Below, piece after piece: positions 1-13,700 of a stretch of DNA of 64,000 nt. Each line of letters starts with the position of its first letter. Within the stretch, counting starts at the first letter, position 1. The stretch is from positions 1-64,000 of the forward strand of contig JAGQDJ010000619.1 of NCBI GenBank assembly GCA_022885665.1. The letters are read 5' to 3'. The DNA is from Triops longicaudatus. Lineage: Eukaryota; Arthropoda; Branchiopoda; Notostraca; Triopsidae. A program made the position numbers and the translations under genes. The notes beneath the pieces were generated by a model, which had not been told where the DNA came from, searched no databases, and saw nothing but the letters and a program-made list of their open reading frames with translations.

Positions 1-123
1 AGGCCCTGTTTTTTTTTTAACCAAACTGACGCTACGTATAATTGAGAAATTAAAAATACGTTTTTCTAGTTATATCATACATAACATTGGTTTCCAATTA
101 ATTTCTAGCTGTATAATCTTGCG

Positions 124-537
124 GTCGGGTGCTATGACACGTGTCAAACAAGCCGACTAGACGTGTGTCATAATAGTCGACACCGCCATCTTGAAGTAAA
201 CAGCAGTTTTCTCCAAGATGCCGCTGAATTCTACAAAAATTTTCGAGGATTCAGGTACCTAAGAGCAACACATATCACCTGACAAGTACTGGTTATTTTA
301 CGTAGCATACACCTGGTTTGACTGAGTTCAGTTGAGCACCCAAAACAGCTGCAGCGGATGTGAAAAAACAACTTTTAATTTTTACCTCGCGTCCACGCAA
401 CCTTTCTGCTTTAAACACTACGTTAAAACATTGGTACTATAGATGTCTTTAAACAGTTTAAATCTTTTATGGAAATTCCCAATAGATGATTTTATAATAG
501 CGTTGTGTCATAGCACACCCGTGTCAAAGCACCCGAC
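124..537. mobile_element. MITE-like element with terminal inverted repeats
   Basis: The left end reads GTCGGGTGCTATGACACG. The right end, reverse-complemented, reads GTCGGGTGCTTTGACACGG, so the termini are near-perfect inverted repeats of about 18 bp. A further GTGTGTCATA/TGTCATAGCAC pair lies just inside each end. The 414-bp body has no open reading frame, so a non-autonomous DNA element is the likely explanation. I did not see a clear target-site duplication. Confidence 0.7.
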
Positions 538-1747
538 TCTCCCCTATTCAATTTTCAGAGCACGCGTTTAAAGTTACCTCACACGGAGTTTTAGCGCGAA
601 CAAAAAATTGCACGACAAAGATTCAGAAATAACAACATTTAATAATATTATTACGTTTATTATTAGGGTTCATTACATGTAACGTTTAAATATTCTTGAC
701 TTTGCCAGCGAGAATCAGTTAAACAATTTTAATCGTATTCTTACAAAAAATGAGTTCAGTTGTTTGAGGAAAATGAGTGAAAAGACTTCTGTAAAAAAGC
801 GGAAACAGAGCTTTAGAACGTTTGTTCCTTTTCACATTAACATTTCTCTGCACTTCCTACGGTATCTACTACTATTTCAGTTACGTCTACTCGAAGTATG
901 TCCATATTTTGAGGGAGTATTTGTTTCTGTTTTGACTTTCTATGCGCTGTTTCATCACAAGTCGCGACTTTCAAGACGCCGGCTCACCTAAAACAATAAA
1001 AATTATACAAAAAAGTCTCTTGCTTTCAGCCTCGTGTTGAAAAGGAATTTTCAAAACAATATCTAGTAGCGGTAGTACTGGTCTTTGCGAATTTGAAGGA
1101 GAAGAAAAAGGAAGGTGACAAAGTGTGGATCTCGTAGGCTGTTAAGGTAGACGAAATTTTCGAAAGGTTACTTTTTCCGAAACTAAGGGTACATTTTATC
1201 CTAAACTGATTCGTCGGCCAGTTCTTCTCCGTATTGACAATAAAATACGCGTTGAGCAACTCTCCGTTCAAATGACGGAAGGATTGTTTACGTGAAAAGC
1301 AGCGGGCGTCGTGTAAAATTCCATCTCGGTTGTACATGTACTGTGCTCCCCCAGCACAGTAGAATGGAAGGCGGCATTCGCGCTCAACGCAACTGATGCG
1401 TTCACGCTAAAATGACTGTTGAACTAGTTCCGCACATGCCAAAACGTCAGGTATGCTAACTGGCCTGCCCCGGTTGTTCAGTTTAGTTCACTATAAAATG
1501 CACCCTTAATAGTAAACTTTTTGGACTGATATTGATTGCGTCAAGCTTCGAACAAACTACAATTTGAATCCTTCTTTATAAACATCGTTACTTAAATTTT
1601 TTTACTCTTAATAGTAGGCGAAAATTTACTCGCTAACCCTTACCGCTACCGATTACCGTTCCCGCATTAAATTGAAAGTACTGTTGGTAAATGCTTCCCG
1701 CAGTAACTAAAACTTAAATCAGCAACACCGTTCGCGCGATAGCGGTG

Positions 1748-1750
<3 letters not shown>

Positions 1751-1800
<50 letters not shown>

Positions 1801-1819
1801 NTTTTTTTTTTTTTTTTTT
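1751..1819. repeat. Poly-T run interrupted by one N
   Basis: There are 68 T residues with a single undetermined base at 1801. The run is probably a collapsed or length-uncertain homopolymer, so its true length should not be trusted. Confidence 0.95.
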
Positions 1820-2671
1820 ACCCTTTCAAGCCTTACTTACCTTTCCGTAAGCTTGTGCTAATTTTAAGATTTCCAAACTTATCATTGGTACTTTCAATGC
1901 AAGTCAGCGTACCTTTATATCGTACGAGGACTTTCCTTGTAATAGTCATATGTCTTAACGATGAAATTTAATATAAGGTTATGACTATACAATAGAACTT
2001 GAGTATTGAAAGAGCAATTGGTTATACGATTTGGTGTACTCAACCTTATCAGAGAATGATTAGATAAGTGACAACGGAAAAATCGAAAGTTACTGAAATT
2101 TAAAAACATGATATCGGGAGATAATAGGGTTCAAAATAGCTTCACTTTGCAGGGCTTTTGCAACTTACATCTAAAGCAGGGATCATAGTACGCGCTTATG
2201 TGCGTTTCACGTAGATTACTAAATAGCTTTTTTTTTAAGAGACTAAAACTAACTCAGTGCAAAATTCGATCCTTATCTTACTAAGACTCAATGCATCCAC
2301 CGAACTCAATGATATTACAAATGTGAACACATTCCAAGTTTCCATAGACGACAGGGTTTTAACTATGGCATCTGTGCGCCTTCCGCACAAAACGGGTCCC
2401 CAATGGATAATGCTATACACATGAGCTTTATCACCCGCGAATACTTGCGAGCCAGAAGGGAAAAAAAGAAGCTTGTCATTGTCGGTTGGTTTCAAGTCAT
2501 TTTCTTGTATTCTACACAATGCCCCACAATAACTGTGACTAAACTTTTTTGTCCATACATGTCCAATAGGCTGTTCGGCAAATTAGGCAATAAATATTGT
2601 TAAATTAATTTGTTCATCAAAAGCTCCTCTACTTGGCAGTTTCGACTATTGCGCGTCATTTTGCTCCATCA

Positions 2672-3639
2672 TTAGGCACTGAAAATACAAAGTATCGAAA
2701 TTGTAAATACATAAATTTTGCCCAAAAAATCGTAAAACACAACTAAACTCACCATTCGGCTACTTTGCTAGGTTCGTCGCATTTGAACGTGCGGGTGTTG
2801 AAAACCTGTCCCTCGGGACAGCCCAAAAGGCGGGGCTCACCGTTCGGCATGCAAATGAAGTAGTACTGGCAGCAACCGGGTTTCTGGGCCTTCATTCCTT
2901 GTCGGTAGTAAATGTCGATCACAGTTTCGTAATCTGAGTAAGGGTAATAGCTGTAAGCGCCGTAATTGTTCATGTAACTGCCGTAGTCAGTGATGTAAGA
3001 AGGACCACCGTAATTGTCGTAACCTCCATAGTAGCCATTTCCGAAAACGCGTCCATTCCGGGCACTTTTGCAAGTAAGGTTGAACAATTGATGAGCAGAG
3101 CAGTTCGGTACGTCGACGGTATCTGGAAAGACACAAACTTGCAGCTGTGGCGAGAAAATCAAACCGAAGGGACACGTGAAGTTCGATCCACCTAGCGTGA
3201 ACCTGGTGCACGAGTTAGGAATCGGCTGAAGAGCGAAACTCGCGGTAGAGACCGTTGTGGTTGTTGGCGCTGGTGTCGTTGAAGCCTGAGGCGTCGAAGT
3301 GTTTCCTGGAGTCATACTTGTAGTCGTAGTAGGCGTGACTGTGGCTGCAGCGGTTGCAGTTGGAGCTAGTAATGGAATAAAGCAAAAAATTCAGCTAACA
3401 ATTGAGAAAGTAAGATAATTAAAATACAAATTATATTTTCTTTAGAAGATGATAAAAGGAGAAAAATTAAAGTTCCAATTTTAGTATGAAATGCTGAAGC
3501 ATTACGTGAGAAAAAAGATAATTTAAGAAAATAAAATGTGTAGTGCACAAGTGACTAAATAGATGGTGTTACCGGTATGCGGCAACGGACTGGCCAAAGC
3601 CGTTGCGACAAGGAGGATGAAAACGAGGTAGTAAGCCAT
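2672..3639 (-). CDS. Secreted peritrophin-like chitin-binding protein (CBM14), 228 aa
   Basis: Model: exons 3573-3639, 2753-3365 and 2672-2678, all joined in phase and closing on TAA. The first exon encodes a signal peptide (MAYYLVFILLVATALA, then SPLPHT). A Thr/Ala-rich mucin-like linker follows, then a Cys cluster resembling a partial chitin-binding type-2 repeat (TCPFGLIF...VCVF...NC), a Gly/Tyr/Asn-rich stretch, and a C-terminal CBM14 repeat (GCCQYYFIC, LGCPEGQVFN, KC). If the long exon is read through, it ends Ala-Glu-Trp-stop. Splicing at the strong GTGAGT donor to the TTTTCAG acceptor at 2680-2679 instead adds Cys-Ala-stop, supplying the last Cys expected of a CBM14 repeat. CBM14 proteins bind chitin in cuticle or peritrophic matrix. 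The tissue cannot be read from the sequence. Confidence 0.88.
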
Positions 3640-3740
3640 GGGTATTCTTCTGGGTATTTGCTTCTTGATGAAAATACTTGTTGTCTTCACTGCTGAACAG
3701 ATGCTGGAGAAGTGATGCTTTTGCTCATAGAGGTAAGGCT

Positions 3741-3747
3741 ACTTATA
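3741..3747 (-). promoter_or_regulatory. TATA box of the peritrophin-like gene
   Basis: On the minus strand the sequence reads GACTATAAGTAGCC, about 105 nt upstream of the ATG at 3639. A start site about 30 nt downstream would give a 5' leader of roughly 70-75 nt. No other gene here shows as clear a TATA box. Confidence 0.55.
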
Positions 3748-4764
3748 GTCCTCAACCTTGCGGCAAGGGGTTAACCTCTGACCTAGAATGACATTCCTCC
3801 AAGGATCAGCCTCTAGTTAACGTTGGTCATCATCCTGCCAAAAGTTGCGTCCATCGATGTGTGATTATTAGGAATAATCTAGAGTCCGGTTGGGGGGTCT
3901 GTCTGTCGGTTTGCTGACATCATGGAAGTCGTTGATTAGGTGTTGGTCACAAAACGTTGCCGTAATCCTATATATCATGGTTAACATACCTTTTACAAAG
4001 AATTATCATTGATCCCTTTCGTTATGCGAAACTTGGACTACAATCGTCGTTGTTGCTTGGCGCTGGCTTAACATTCTGGAAGTGATGAAAACGCATGTCC
4101 GTTTGTGCAACACGCAAGCATATTTCCATAGAATTTTGGGCTTTTGTAGGAAAATGCGGGATGAAGCGTAGTTCTTACGCAAATTCCATTCTGCATCGAA
4201 CTGATGCATTGCTAAGCCCACAAGAATGTTTTCTATGAAACTCTGTATTTCTTGCAGTCAAACACGAATGTTTAGGTTGCATCTTGCAATCAAACGAAAA
4301 TATTAACAATAGGCGCCTACGTTGTATCCGAAATAAGAAAACACACGCATATCCTAGAAAAAATTTGTAAATCGTTGAATACGTTTTCGATATAATTACG
4401 TGTTACGCTATAGTGGAACAACAACAAATCGACTAAGAAATATATTCGATCTGGGGAATTCAACTTCCGTTGTATTGACTTCAACATGTTCATTCGTTTA
4501 ACACGCATTGCTTCTCAAATGTAAATTTTTGCATAATACTGCTTTTGTATAATAAGAAATCTTTGAGCAATAACAGACAAAAAGCACAACGGTGAAAAAT
4601 CTGTGACAAAGATAAAATATGCGAACAAGAGAAAAACAACAATTTTAAAAATAACCTGTTTTCAAAAATATTCTTACGATGCATTTTTACTTACACTTGC
4701 TAGGAATTAACGAACACAAGTTAAAAACGGTGCGATATAGAAAATTTGCTCATGGGCTGTCAGC
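3748..4764. other. Intergenic region between peritrophin promoter and VgR 3' end
   Basis: AT-rich DNA with only short open stretches and no recognisable domain or repeat. It must hold the upstream promoter of the peritrophin-like gene and the 3' untranslated region of the vitellogenin receptor gene. I saw no clean AATAAA close to the receptor stop codon. Confidence 0.5.
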
Positions 4765-7700
4765 TTAAACTTGACCGGATATTAATTTATCTCGCATAGA
4801 AAAGGCCACGGGCGAAAGTTGCCCTGGGTTCATGCCGGAAATACTTCGATTTCTCACATCGGTTGGGGCACGGTCTCGGACTTCTGCAACCTTTGGTGGC
4901 GCTGGTTTGTCTTTTTCCATTTTAAGAACTTCCTTACGATGCAAAATACCACGATCCGTAAAATCGACACTGTCCTCCCATGTCACGCTCTCTTCCGGTG
5001 CCGACGGAGACATTCGCAACCGCAACCTGGAACCCAAATAAAATAGAAACGCCGTTTGAATGTACATTTGTTTATATAAATCATGTGATACTTTACGAAG
5101 AATCTTATGAAAAAATCTGTTGAAATTCACAAAAAAAAATCCGAGAAAAATGAAAGATTCTGAGAATCTGAAAAATCAAGGATTCTAAATATAACAATAA
5201 ATAAATAAGGAGAAAAGCTCCAGAAACGTCCATTCAAACAGGTCATTGAGTCTTTCAAGATATCTCATACCATTGGAAAATGTACAGAAATTCTTGTAAC
5301 GATTTCAGGTTTCCCAAAAAATACACTATAAGAAGTTTTTGCATAGTTTTTCACGAACTTGAGAAAGGTCACAAGGAATTCATACATCCTTGCATTTTTT
5401 TAAATTAAATATAACATTTACAAATGAACTTATTTCAGACGCTTTAATCGGGAAAAGAAAATATCTACACACTTGAATGGCGATCCGACCTCTCGTTTGC
5501 ATTTCTTGAAGTAAAAGTAGCCTGCAATGGCCAAAGCTGTAACCACGCCCAAGCAGACGACAACAGATAGTACCGTCACGCCAGTACCGTCTGTTATATC
5601 GATATCCGCGTGATTAATCCTATGGGATTTTGTGCCGTGCCTACAAGCGAAAATAAACTCATTGTAACACTTTTGGATAATAAATTAAGTAGTCAATTAA
5701 ATTGGCTTGTTTTATGATAAAGTTATTATATTTTAGAGAGTCTTAAATTCGTCGATATTTTAGTTAATCGTAAATTTAACATGTTTCTTTTTCAGGAACT
5801 GTACTTGGAATGTTCAGTCAGAGTCACACACGTGCGCCTGTTATCACCGAGTACCATGTGTGACGGACAATGACAAGAGAACTGGTTTTCGTGCGGCAGG
5901 CATAAATGCGAACACTGGCTTCCTCGACAAAGATCAAAATCTGAAATACCCGAGTTAAAAATTAACCATTATATTCCAGATTTTTTTTTTCTTTTTTAAG
6001 AAAGAAGAAATGAAAGTGCTAACCTGAAGTTGGCTGCAGTGTAGGGTGTACGACACGGATAGCGCGCAGCGCTTCACCCATGCGAATTTCCCGAGTTTCA
6101 CTCGAATTTCTTACCGAGACGGAATGCACGTGATCTTGGGCGAAACATGACCAAACTATTGTATCACTAAAGAACGTCAAAGATATTGGCGCTCCATCCT
6201 TTAATAAGACCAGATATTTAAGCATTAGACATTTAACAAGGTAACAAAGCAAGGACAAAAGCACAGCAGCAAAATAAAAAATAAACATAAAGTTAGAAAA
6301 ATAACTACATATTTTTAAACAGAATATACATATAAAAAAAGAAAATGTTTTTTTTTTAAAAAAAGAAGTAAAAATTAAAAGTAGTAACAAAAATCTCCAG
6401 TGGGTAAGAAATAAATAATAGAAAACAGTTAAATGGTTTAATTCTTTTCTCCCAGTACCGTTGCTGCGACGATGACGTGTCTGTTTTGACCGTCGTAGCC
6501 GATGACTTCGATACGACGTAAGTGTAAATCTGCCCAATAGATGTTCTTCTTGATGGTATCCAAAGTTAATGCCATCGGATGGTAAATCTTATGCTTGTCG
6601 AGAACAACAGCGTTCGAAGCGTTGAGGTACGAACGAACAATAGCTCCTTGCACTTGACTCCCAGCTCCATAATAGGATTCTGTCCATATCAGAGCGTTCC
6701 GCATTGGATCAACTGCTAAATCCGTGATGAGGCCCTGTCGACGTGCCACGAGGTACGACTGCTGCAACGCAAAGGACCAAACCTACGCAGCAGTGAACAA
6801 ACTCAGAACAGTATAAATAGTTAATAAACAAGAAATTAGTAAAATCTATTTTCAAAAGTTTCAACAAAACGAAAAATCTTAGATTAATTAAAAACCGACA
6901 ACAGAGCTCATGTTCGTAAGTAATTTTAAAAATAATAAAATTATGTACAGGACTTAAATTGCAATTTCACTAACCAGAGCGCTATAAGGCTCAAAATCAC
7001 CAATTAACAAAAACTAAGAAAAATGGAAAAGAGATGTTCCTATTATCTGTACCATGATATCGGAAGTTTCTTGTATAGAGTTAGAGGACACCAAGTACAC
7101 GTAATCCGAATTCCAGTTCCAAGCTACAGTACTGAGGTAATGCCCTGGAATACTTCCGAGATGTTCGATATTGCTCCAAGTATTCGGTGGCTGTAACGTC
7201 GCTTGGTATATGTCGCCTTTGTCTAAACAGTAAAATAGCGTAATTGCAACGTTTTATTGTAAAGGTAACAAAAACTATTTGTTTTCACTTGTAGTAAACA
7301 AAAGCGCTTGAGTTCTCGCATTGAAGTCCATAGCTTCGACCTGAATTTTAGGCAACCGTGCTAGTACTTGAAAAACGTCGGCGGAAGTGAACGTCGTAAA
7401 CTGCACGTCATTGCTGGTTACAAGCACCAATCGTGGTTTTTCACCTAAAAATACACGAAACATTACAAGCAGCCTATAATTACATAAGCAAGTACTTTAA
7501 TAAAGCACGTTAGGCAGAGCAAAATTCAAAGTTAAAACACTGACAAGATGATTATAGCTCTAATTACCGTCCAATTTGCAGCTCCTCTTGTCCAAACCGA
7601 GGGAATACCCGGCTGCACAAGAACATTTGTACCCTCCCTTAACGTTTTCACACTGATGAGAGCAAGGATGATCTTCTTCGCATTCGTTGATATCCTCACA

Positions 7701-10700
7701 ATTACTGCCAATCATCCTATACCCATTAGTACATGAACATACTGGGCCAAACGGTGACGGGCGACACGTCTGGTGCTTCAAACACGCCGTCGGATTCATG
7801 CAGGATGTATCTAGAAAAATGAATCGCAAAATATGAAGGAAAAAATATGGATTTTCAAGGACATTGACAGCAATTAAATTATTAAGAAATTAATAAAACT
7901 GTAGCAATCAATAAGACGCATTGATAAAGTGAAACAGTAATGACTAAGGTCAATTAGGAAATTAAAAAAAAGTAAAAAAGCATTAAAAAATAAAAAATTC
8001 GAAATAAAAATAACAACAATAGCTGAAATAAACAAAGTAACTATGATCAACAATTAAATAAAATTAGGATAAAAAATTGCAAAAAAAAGATTCAAAATTA
8101 CCGCATAGCATTCCTTCGTCCGTTGTATCAAAGCAATGTGCTTCCTTATCGCAGACCAAAGACCAATCAATACATTCGCCCGACTTGCACATGAACTGAT
8201 CACCGCATTCCATTTTACGATTTTCAATGACTTCTTTCTCTCCTTGTTGCTCAACCGAATGTTTTCCTACACAGTAACTTTCTTCCGAACCATCGGGACA
8301 ATCTACTTCCCCATCGCAGACGTGTGAAACCGGAATTTTGACGGTTTCGTCTTCCGGGCATTTGTACCAATTACGGCACTCATCCAAGCAATCATTTTCG
8401 TCTTCTCCGCCTTCGCAGTCTTGGACACAGTCACATTTAGAGCTCTGTGGTATACATCTCCCGCTGCTCCATGCGCACATGAAAGTATTGTTTGGGCAAG
8501 CATGCTCAACAATAGGTTTGGAGGTTGAAGGCTGACTTTTGACACAAGCAGCTTCATCAGAGCCATCTGGACAATGTGCCTCGCCATCGCAGAAAAAAAC
8601 ATCGGACAAACAGTAACCGTCGTCACAAGAGGATTGACCAAACGGACAAGTGACCGGTACTTTTTTTGTCACGGTGTTGTTACATTGACTTTCGTCGTCT
8701 TCCATTGGGCAATCCGGAAATCCGTCGCAAACCCAAGAAGGATTGATGCATTTGGTGACATTGCCTTCGCAGCTGTATTGCTTGTCGGTACATTTTACTG
8801 TAAAATAACGAAAAATGTTTTATTTGAAAGAAAAACCTAACACTTTTCACAAAATTCTTAACTAACACATCTAAAAGCTTTAGTACATTAAAAAAAATAA
8901 TCACACATCTAGAAATCGCTATAAGTTAAATCAGAAAAATTGGGAAAAAAGTGAAAAACGCGGAAATAAATATGGTTTTAAATAACTGTCAGTAAAAAAA
9001 TGAGGTATACAAGTGGGTATTTAATCACAGTTTTTGTAAGTTTTCACACGTAATGCTCTATAACGAACCTCATACTATTTTTGGAACGAATACAATACAA
9101 TCGCGTTAAAATTAACCTTCTAGAAATAGAAAAACTTGTTTGGTATACCCAAGGTTTGTTATATCAGAAACTTTTCTGTACATAAGTGAGTCTACTTTAG
9201 CCTAAAGGTTATTATCAAATGGTTCGTTACAACAAGAATCTATTGTACGTTATATTTGCGTGTAAACAGCTGCAAATAATTGTTTTATTTACAGAGAAAA
9301 ACTACGTCGAATTTCTGGCGTTTTCGACCCTTGTATTTGTAGCGTGAGCTAAAAAACGTTGCGAAGTTAAGATTTGCAAACAAAACCTGAATTATTGACA
9401 TATTATCGTCTTTAACTTTCTTAACAATATCTGTAAATAAAAAGGTAGACTACCAAACCGTACTCTATACCTTTTTTAACACTTTATGCAGATATATTTT
9501 ACACATACTGTACGTTTTTACTTGTATATTACAACATCTATCTGATTGCCTGTGTTACATTTCGAGAACTAAAGCACGCAATGAGGGGAATGAAAGTGTT
9601 GGTTTACCCGGGCAGTTAGCTTCGTCGGAACCGTCAGTGCAATCTTTGAAATCGTCGCAATGTTGGGTAATTGAGTAGCATTGTTTTCCGTTGGCACACT
9701 TTAATTCTGTCTCTAAAGATCCAACGAGAACAATATTTTATATCAACGTTACTGTATTTTCTCGTTTTCATCCTTTTCTTTTTCAAAATGCCTTCCGTTA
9801 CGTATTTTTGTTTTAGTATCCAGAAGTTAGAGTTTTCGTATGCATTTTCGATTCAATTTTGATGCAATTTACTGTAAATTTATTACTTGAGTCGCAAATT
9901 GGCACAGGACAGTGTTCGTGTTCGTCAGAATTGTCTGGGCAGTCGAACTCGCCGTCACATTCGAAAGTATCTTGGATACATGTGCCGTCTTGACATTTGA
10001 CCTGATCAGATCTACAGCGAACTACGGGAGCAGATGTTGTGCAATCTGTTTCGTCCTCTCCGTTGGGCAAACAATCCTGAATTCCATCACACCTAACGAA
10101 AAGCGTAATTTAAGTCCATGTGGTTAAGTGACCATAAGCTAACAATGGTCCTATTACTTTGCTCTGACAGAAATACAGATGCCAGTACTGCACTGCCATT
10201 CGTTTTCCAGACAGTTCGTCCTCCGTACGCAACGAGTGTCATTCACGACGCTGAAGCCGATTTCACATAAGCACCGCTGAGGATGTACAAAACATATGTA
10301 AAAATATTCCCACAAATTTAAGTAAATTAGTTAAAAGATACCCGTCCGGTGCCAGTAGGTAGACAAATCTGGTCACAGCCGCCATTTGTAACCCCGCAGG
10401 CGTAAGAAAAATCCGTGATTTTCGGTTTGTAGACTAGCACCAAGTGACGTAGGTCGTCCTTAGATTGCGGTCCTATCGGAATTAAAAATAATTTCTAACG
10501 GTTTTTCTACTTTCGGCATTAATTATGATTTCTCCATTCAGTTAAGCTAACATTTTAAAAATATATTTACCTTATATTTAAAGTCAATGTTTTATAATTA
10601 TACAGCTTTACACAATAAACCCATTTTAAATCTAAAATAAAATACTACTACTAAACAATCAATACTTTCAAAAATTTTAATTCTGTATTTCAGACGCAGA

Positions 10701-13700
10701 GTATTGCTCATTCACTTAAAAGTATTCTAGTTTCCGTGTTACATATTATTAAATATTTCTACCTTTCAGTCTACCACTAATTTTCCTTGAAGTTCTACAT
10801 TAAATACATTCGAGCGAATTTCATTCTTTTTTGTTATTTATGAACGTTAGTTAGGTTAATGAGAATGTTACTAGCGTATTAACTATGAATTGTTATTCAG
10901 TTTTGTTAAATGCATACCGAGATGCAAAGGCCGTTCTGGCTGCATCATCAAGGTGTTGATGGCCTGCAAATGCGTAGATTGAAGTCGTTCTGCCCAAAAA
11001 AGTGTCGGACCCATGAGGGTAAGACAATTCGGGATTCCAAGGTGTGATCGAACGATGCTGTGATCAGTTTCGTCCCACCTGGCTCTTTCAATGGTACCTT
11101 GGTTAGGATCGGACCAATACAAATAATCGGTCACGTGATCGTACGCCAAAACAGTTCCTGGCCCACTAACCATCGGTACAAACGGCCGGATGGTCAAATC
11201 TGACAGCTTAAGCCGTACAACACGGAAAAGCGCCCCATGCTGTTGGCTCACGAATCCGTTCTCAACTACAAACGCAATCCTAAAATTCAAGGCAAAATAG
11301 GAATTATATCTAAAAAAATCAACCGTTGAGGAAATTAACTTAAGAAATTATAAAAAAAAATATTTATAATAAAAATAATATAAAACTACATGATAAAAGA
11401 TTAACAAACAAAGTAAAAAGAAAAATATTCAAAACTGGGAGGATAAATATTAAAACTAGAAAAACGAACACAAGAAAAAATAAGTATTACTATTATTTAA
11501 GAACAAATCTATTTGCCAGATAAAGAAATACATTCTTCTGTGATATAATAATACAAAGAACTATTCATGTTACCCTTTGCTGAAAGCCACGGCTAAACTG
11601 GTGGGATGATGGATTTCCTCGGTCAGTACAACTCGGGTCTTCTCGATAGGATCACCGCATTCCACCACTTCATGACCAGCATCAGTCCAGTACGTCAAAC
11701 CCGAAAGCGGATCTATCATGTATAAATTCAGTTATTCTCTTGTGTTTAATCGGTTACGGTTTCAGAATTAATTGAAAACTAAGTACTAACCAACAACAAT
11801 TCCTTCAACCGAGTCAATACTCCTATTCCAGAGTACTGACTCTGCATGGGTACCCATATCGAACGTATAGATGGTTCTGCTAGCAAGATCACTGTACACG
11901 AGACTGTTAAGCGCCGGATGGTATGCCACTGCGCCAACTCGACGCGATGCCTTCAGATAGATCGGTTTAACCGAAGTGCGGCCCAGTCGGTCCGGGTGGA
12001 TTTGCAGAAACTTGCTTCCTCGATTTAGTACTAGCCATGGAGTTGCGAAAGAATCTTGAAGAAACAAGTAAAAAATTTCTCAAACAAAGTAAATTACAAG
12101 CAACTTAAACGTATAAAAATTGAAATAAGTAAACAATAACATATCTTCCAAAGGTAATTGTTTCTGTAACGCTTAATCCACTGTAAGTTACCCAGTTGCG
12201 TTACTAGAGGCGCCAATAGAAAATCTACCACGTCTGGACATTTGTTTACTCTCATTGGTAAATGTTGCTAAATGTGACTAGACATGACGAAAATCGCATC
12301 TAGCTTTTATGGCCAGAAACGAAATAAGTCTGTTTAACGAATCAAACGGCAAGAAATAAAGAAAGCGAATAAATGAAGTTTTAATCGTATGAACCACGAA
12401 CTACGTTGTTCTGCACTAGTAAGGCAATTGGACGTAAACAGACCTCTAGACCTGGTTACGCCACAATTGATGCATCTAGGAGCCCTACTTTGGAATGAGT
12501 TTATATGTTTGTTATTCCGAGCCTATATAAAGAATTAGTCTTAAACCTTGGCATGTATGTCCATCTCGCATCAAGTCCATTCCTAGCGGGCACAGACAAC
12601 GGTAAGGCATTACTGGGGATAACACGCAAATATGGGAGCAGTTAGCATCCAAGCACGGCGCGTCGACGAAAGGTTGTTTCAAGGAATGTTGTACTTTCAG
12701 AGCTACAGGTTTTGTATGGAACAAACGGATGACGGCTGTGTAATTGTGACCGGTGAGTTTGTCACACCGTCCTACTTCCTGTGTACCCTGATCGGTCCAA
12801 AATAGCCAATCTTCGAAGACATCCAAGCTAGTGAGGTGGTTAATGTACACCGGCAGTATCCTCCGGTTCCTACCGTCGATATCGATAACCTCGATGTGTT
12901 TAAATGAAGCGTCGGACCAATACAGGCGCATTCCAGGACGATCTAATGCTAACCCCACCGGATTCGCAACGTGGACTAACTGTTGGGGGTTCCAACCATC
13001 CATCCCCGCTTTACCAATGTAGGCATGCGCACCGGCTTCGATCCAAAACATAAGCCTAAAAATTGACAAAATATTCGTTTTTAAAAGATGTTCAATTGTA
13101 TTTTATTTCGTAGTATTACTTTTTGTTCCTTTAATTGTATTTTATTGTTCTTATATTACTTCTTATTTTTTAATTTGTCGTTATTTTTCTTATATGTTTT
13201 TTCTCTTGAATTGTTTGTTTCTTGTCTCTTACCTCGTACTCCTATCTAGTAAACTTTTACTGCTTTTTTATTATAGCATTTAATTTTTCCAAGTATATTT
13301 TTTTATTTATTTCCTGCACGACCTTCAGTCATTTTCTGCAATAACTTACTTATCTAAAGGATCGATGATGATAGCTTCCGGTTGTTGCAAGCTATGGATG
13401 AGGACGGTACACATATGCCCGTGCAAATCGCACACAACGATTCGGCCTGGATTAATGTAAGTGAGGTAAAGATGACGTCCGACCCAATCCACTGCCAAAT
13501 CTCGGATTCCATGAAAATCTGTAACAGACAGTCAGAAGACATCAGTCAATACTTTTCTATGATTTAGTTTAATAAAAATTTTACCTTCACTTGTTATTTA
13601 TGTTATTATTATTTTTTATTTATTCTTTAATAGGAATGAAGTTTGTCACCTGGATGCATGATGGTCTCTACTTCGGGACTGCGTAAACGGCTACGATACA

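Larger units (their letters stand above)
1..2671. other. Intergenic region, no gene recognised
   Basis: I see no convincing coding exon on either strand; open stretches are short and lack recognisable domains. The region holds a terminal-inverted-repeat element (124-537), a small hairpin (1339-1361) and a long poly-T run containing an N (1751-1819). The 3' untranslated region of the peritrophin gene must begin just left of 2672. Confidence 0.6.

Noticed and set aside
1339..1361. TACTGTGCT-loop-AGCACAGTA hairpin as a CRISPR-like or regulatory repeat
   Set aside because: Single copy, 9-bp arms; within what chance or an old element end would give. No CRISPR array exists in the window.
2235..2519. 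94-residue minus-strand frame left of the peritrophin gene
   Set aside because: No homology recognised, no splice partners or promoter seen.
8303..8641. 112-residue minus-strand frame over the LDLa cluster exon
   Set aside because: Alternative frame of the VgR exon 8102-8797; the real frame carries five Cys-rich LDLa repeats.
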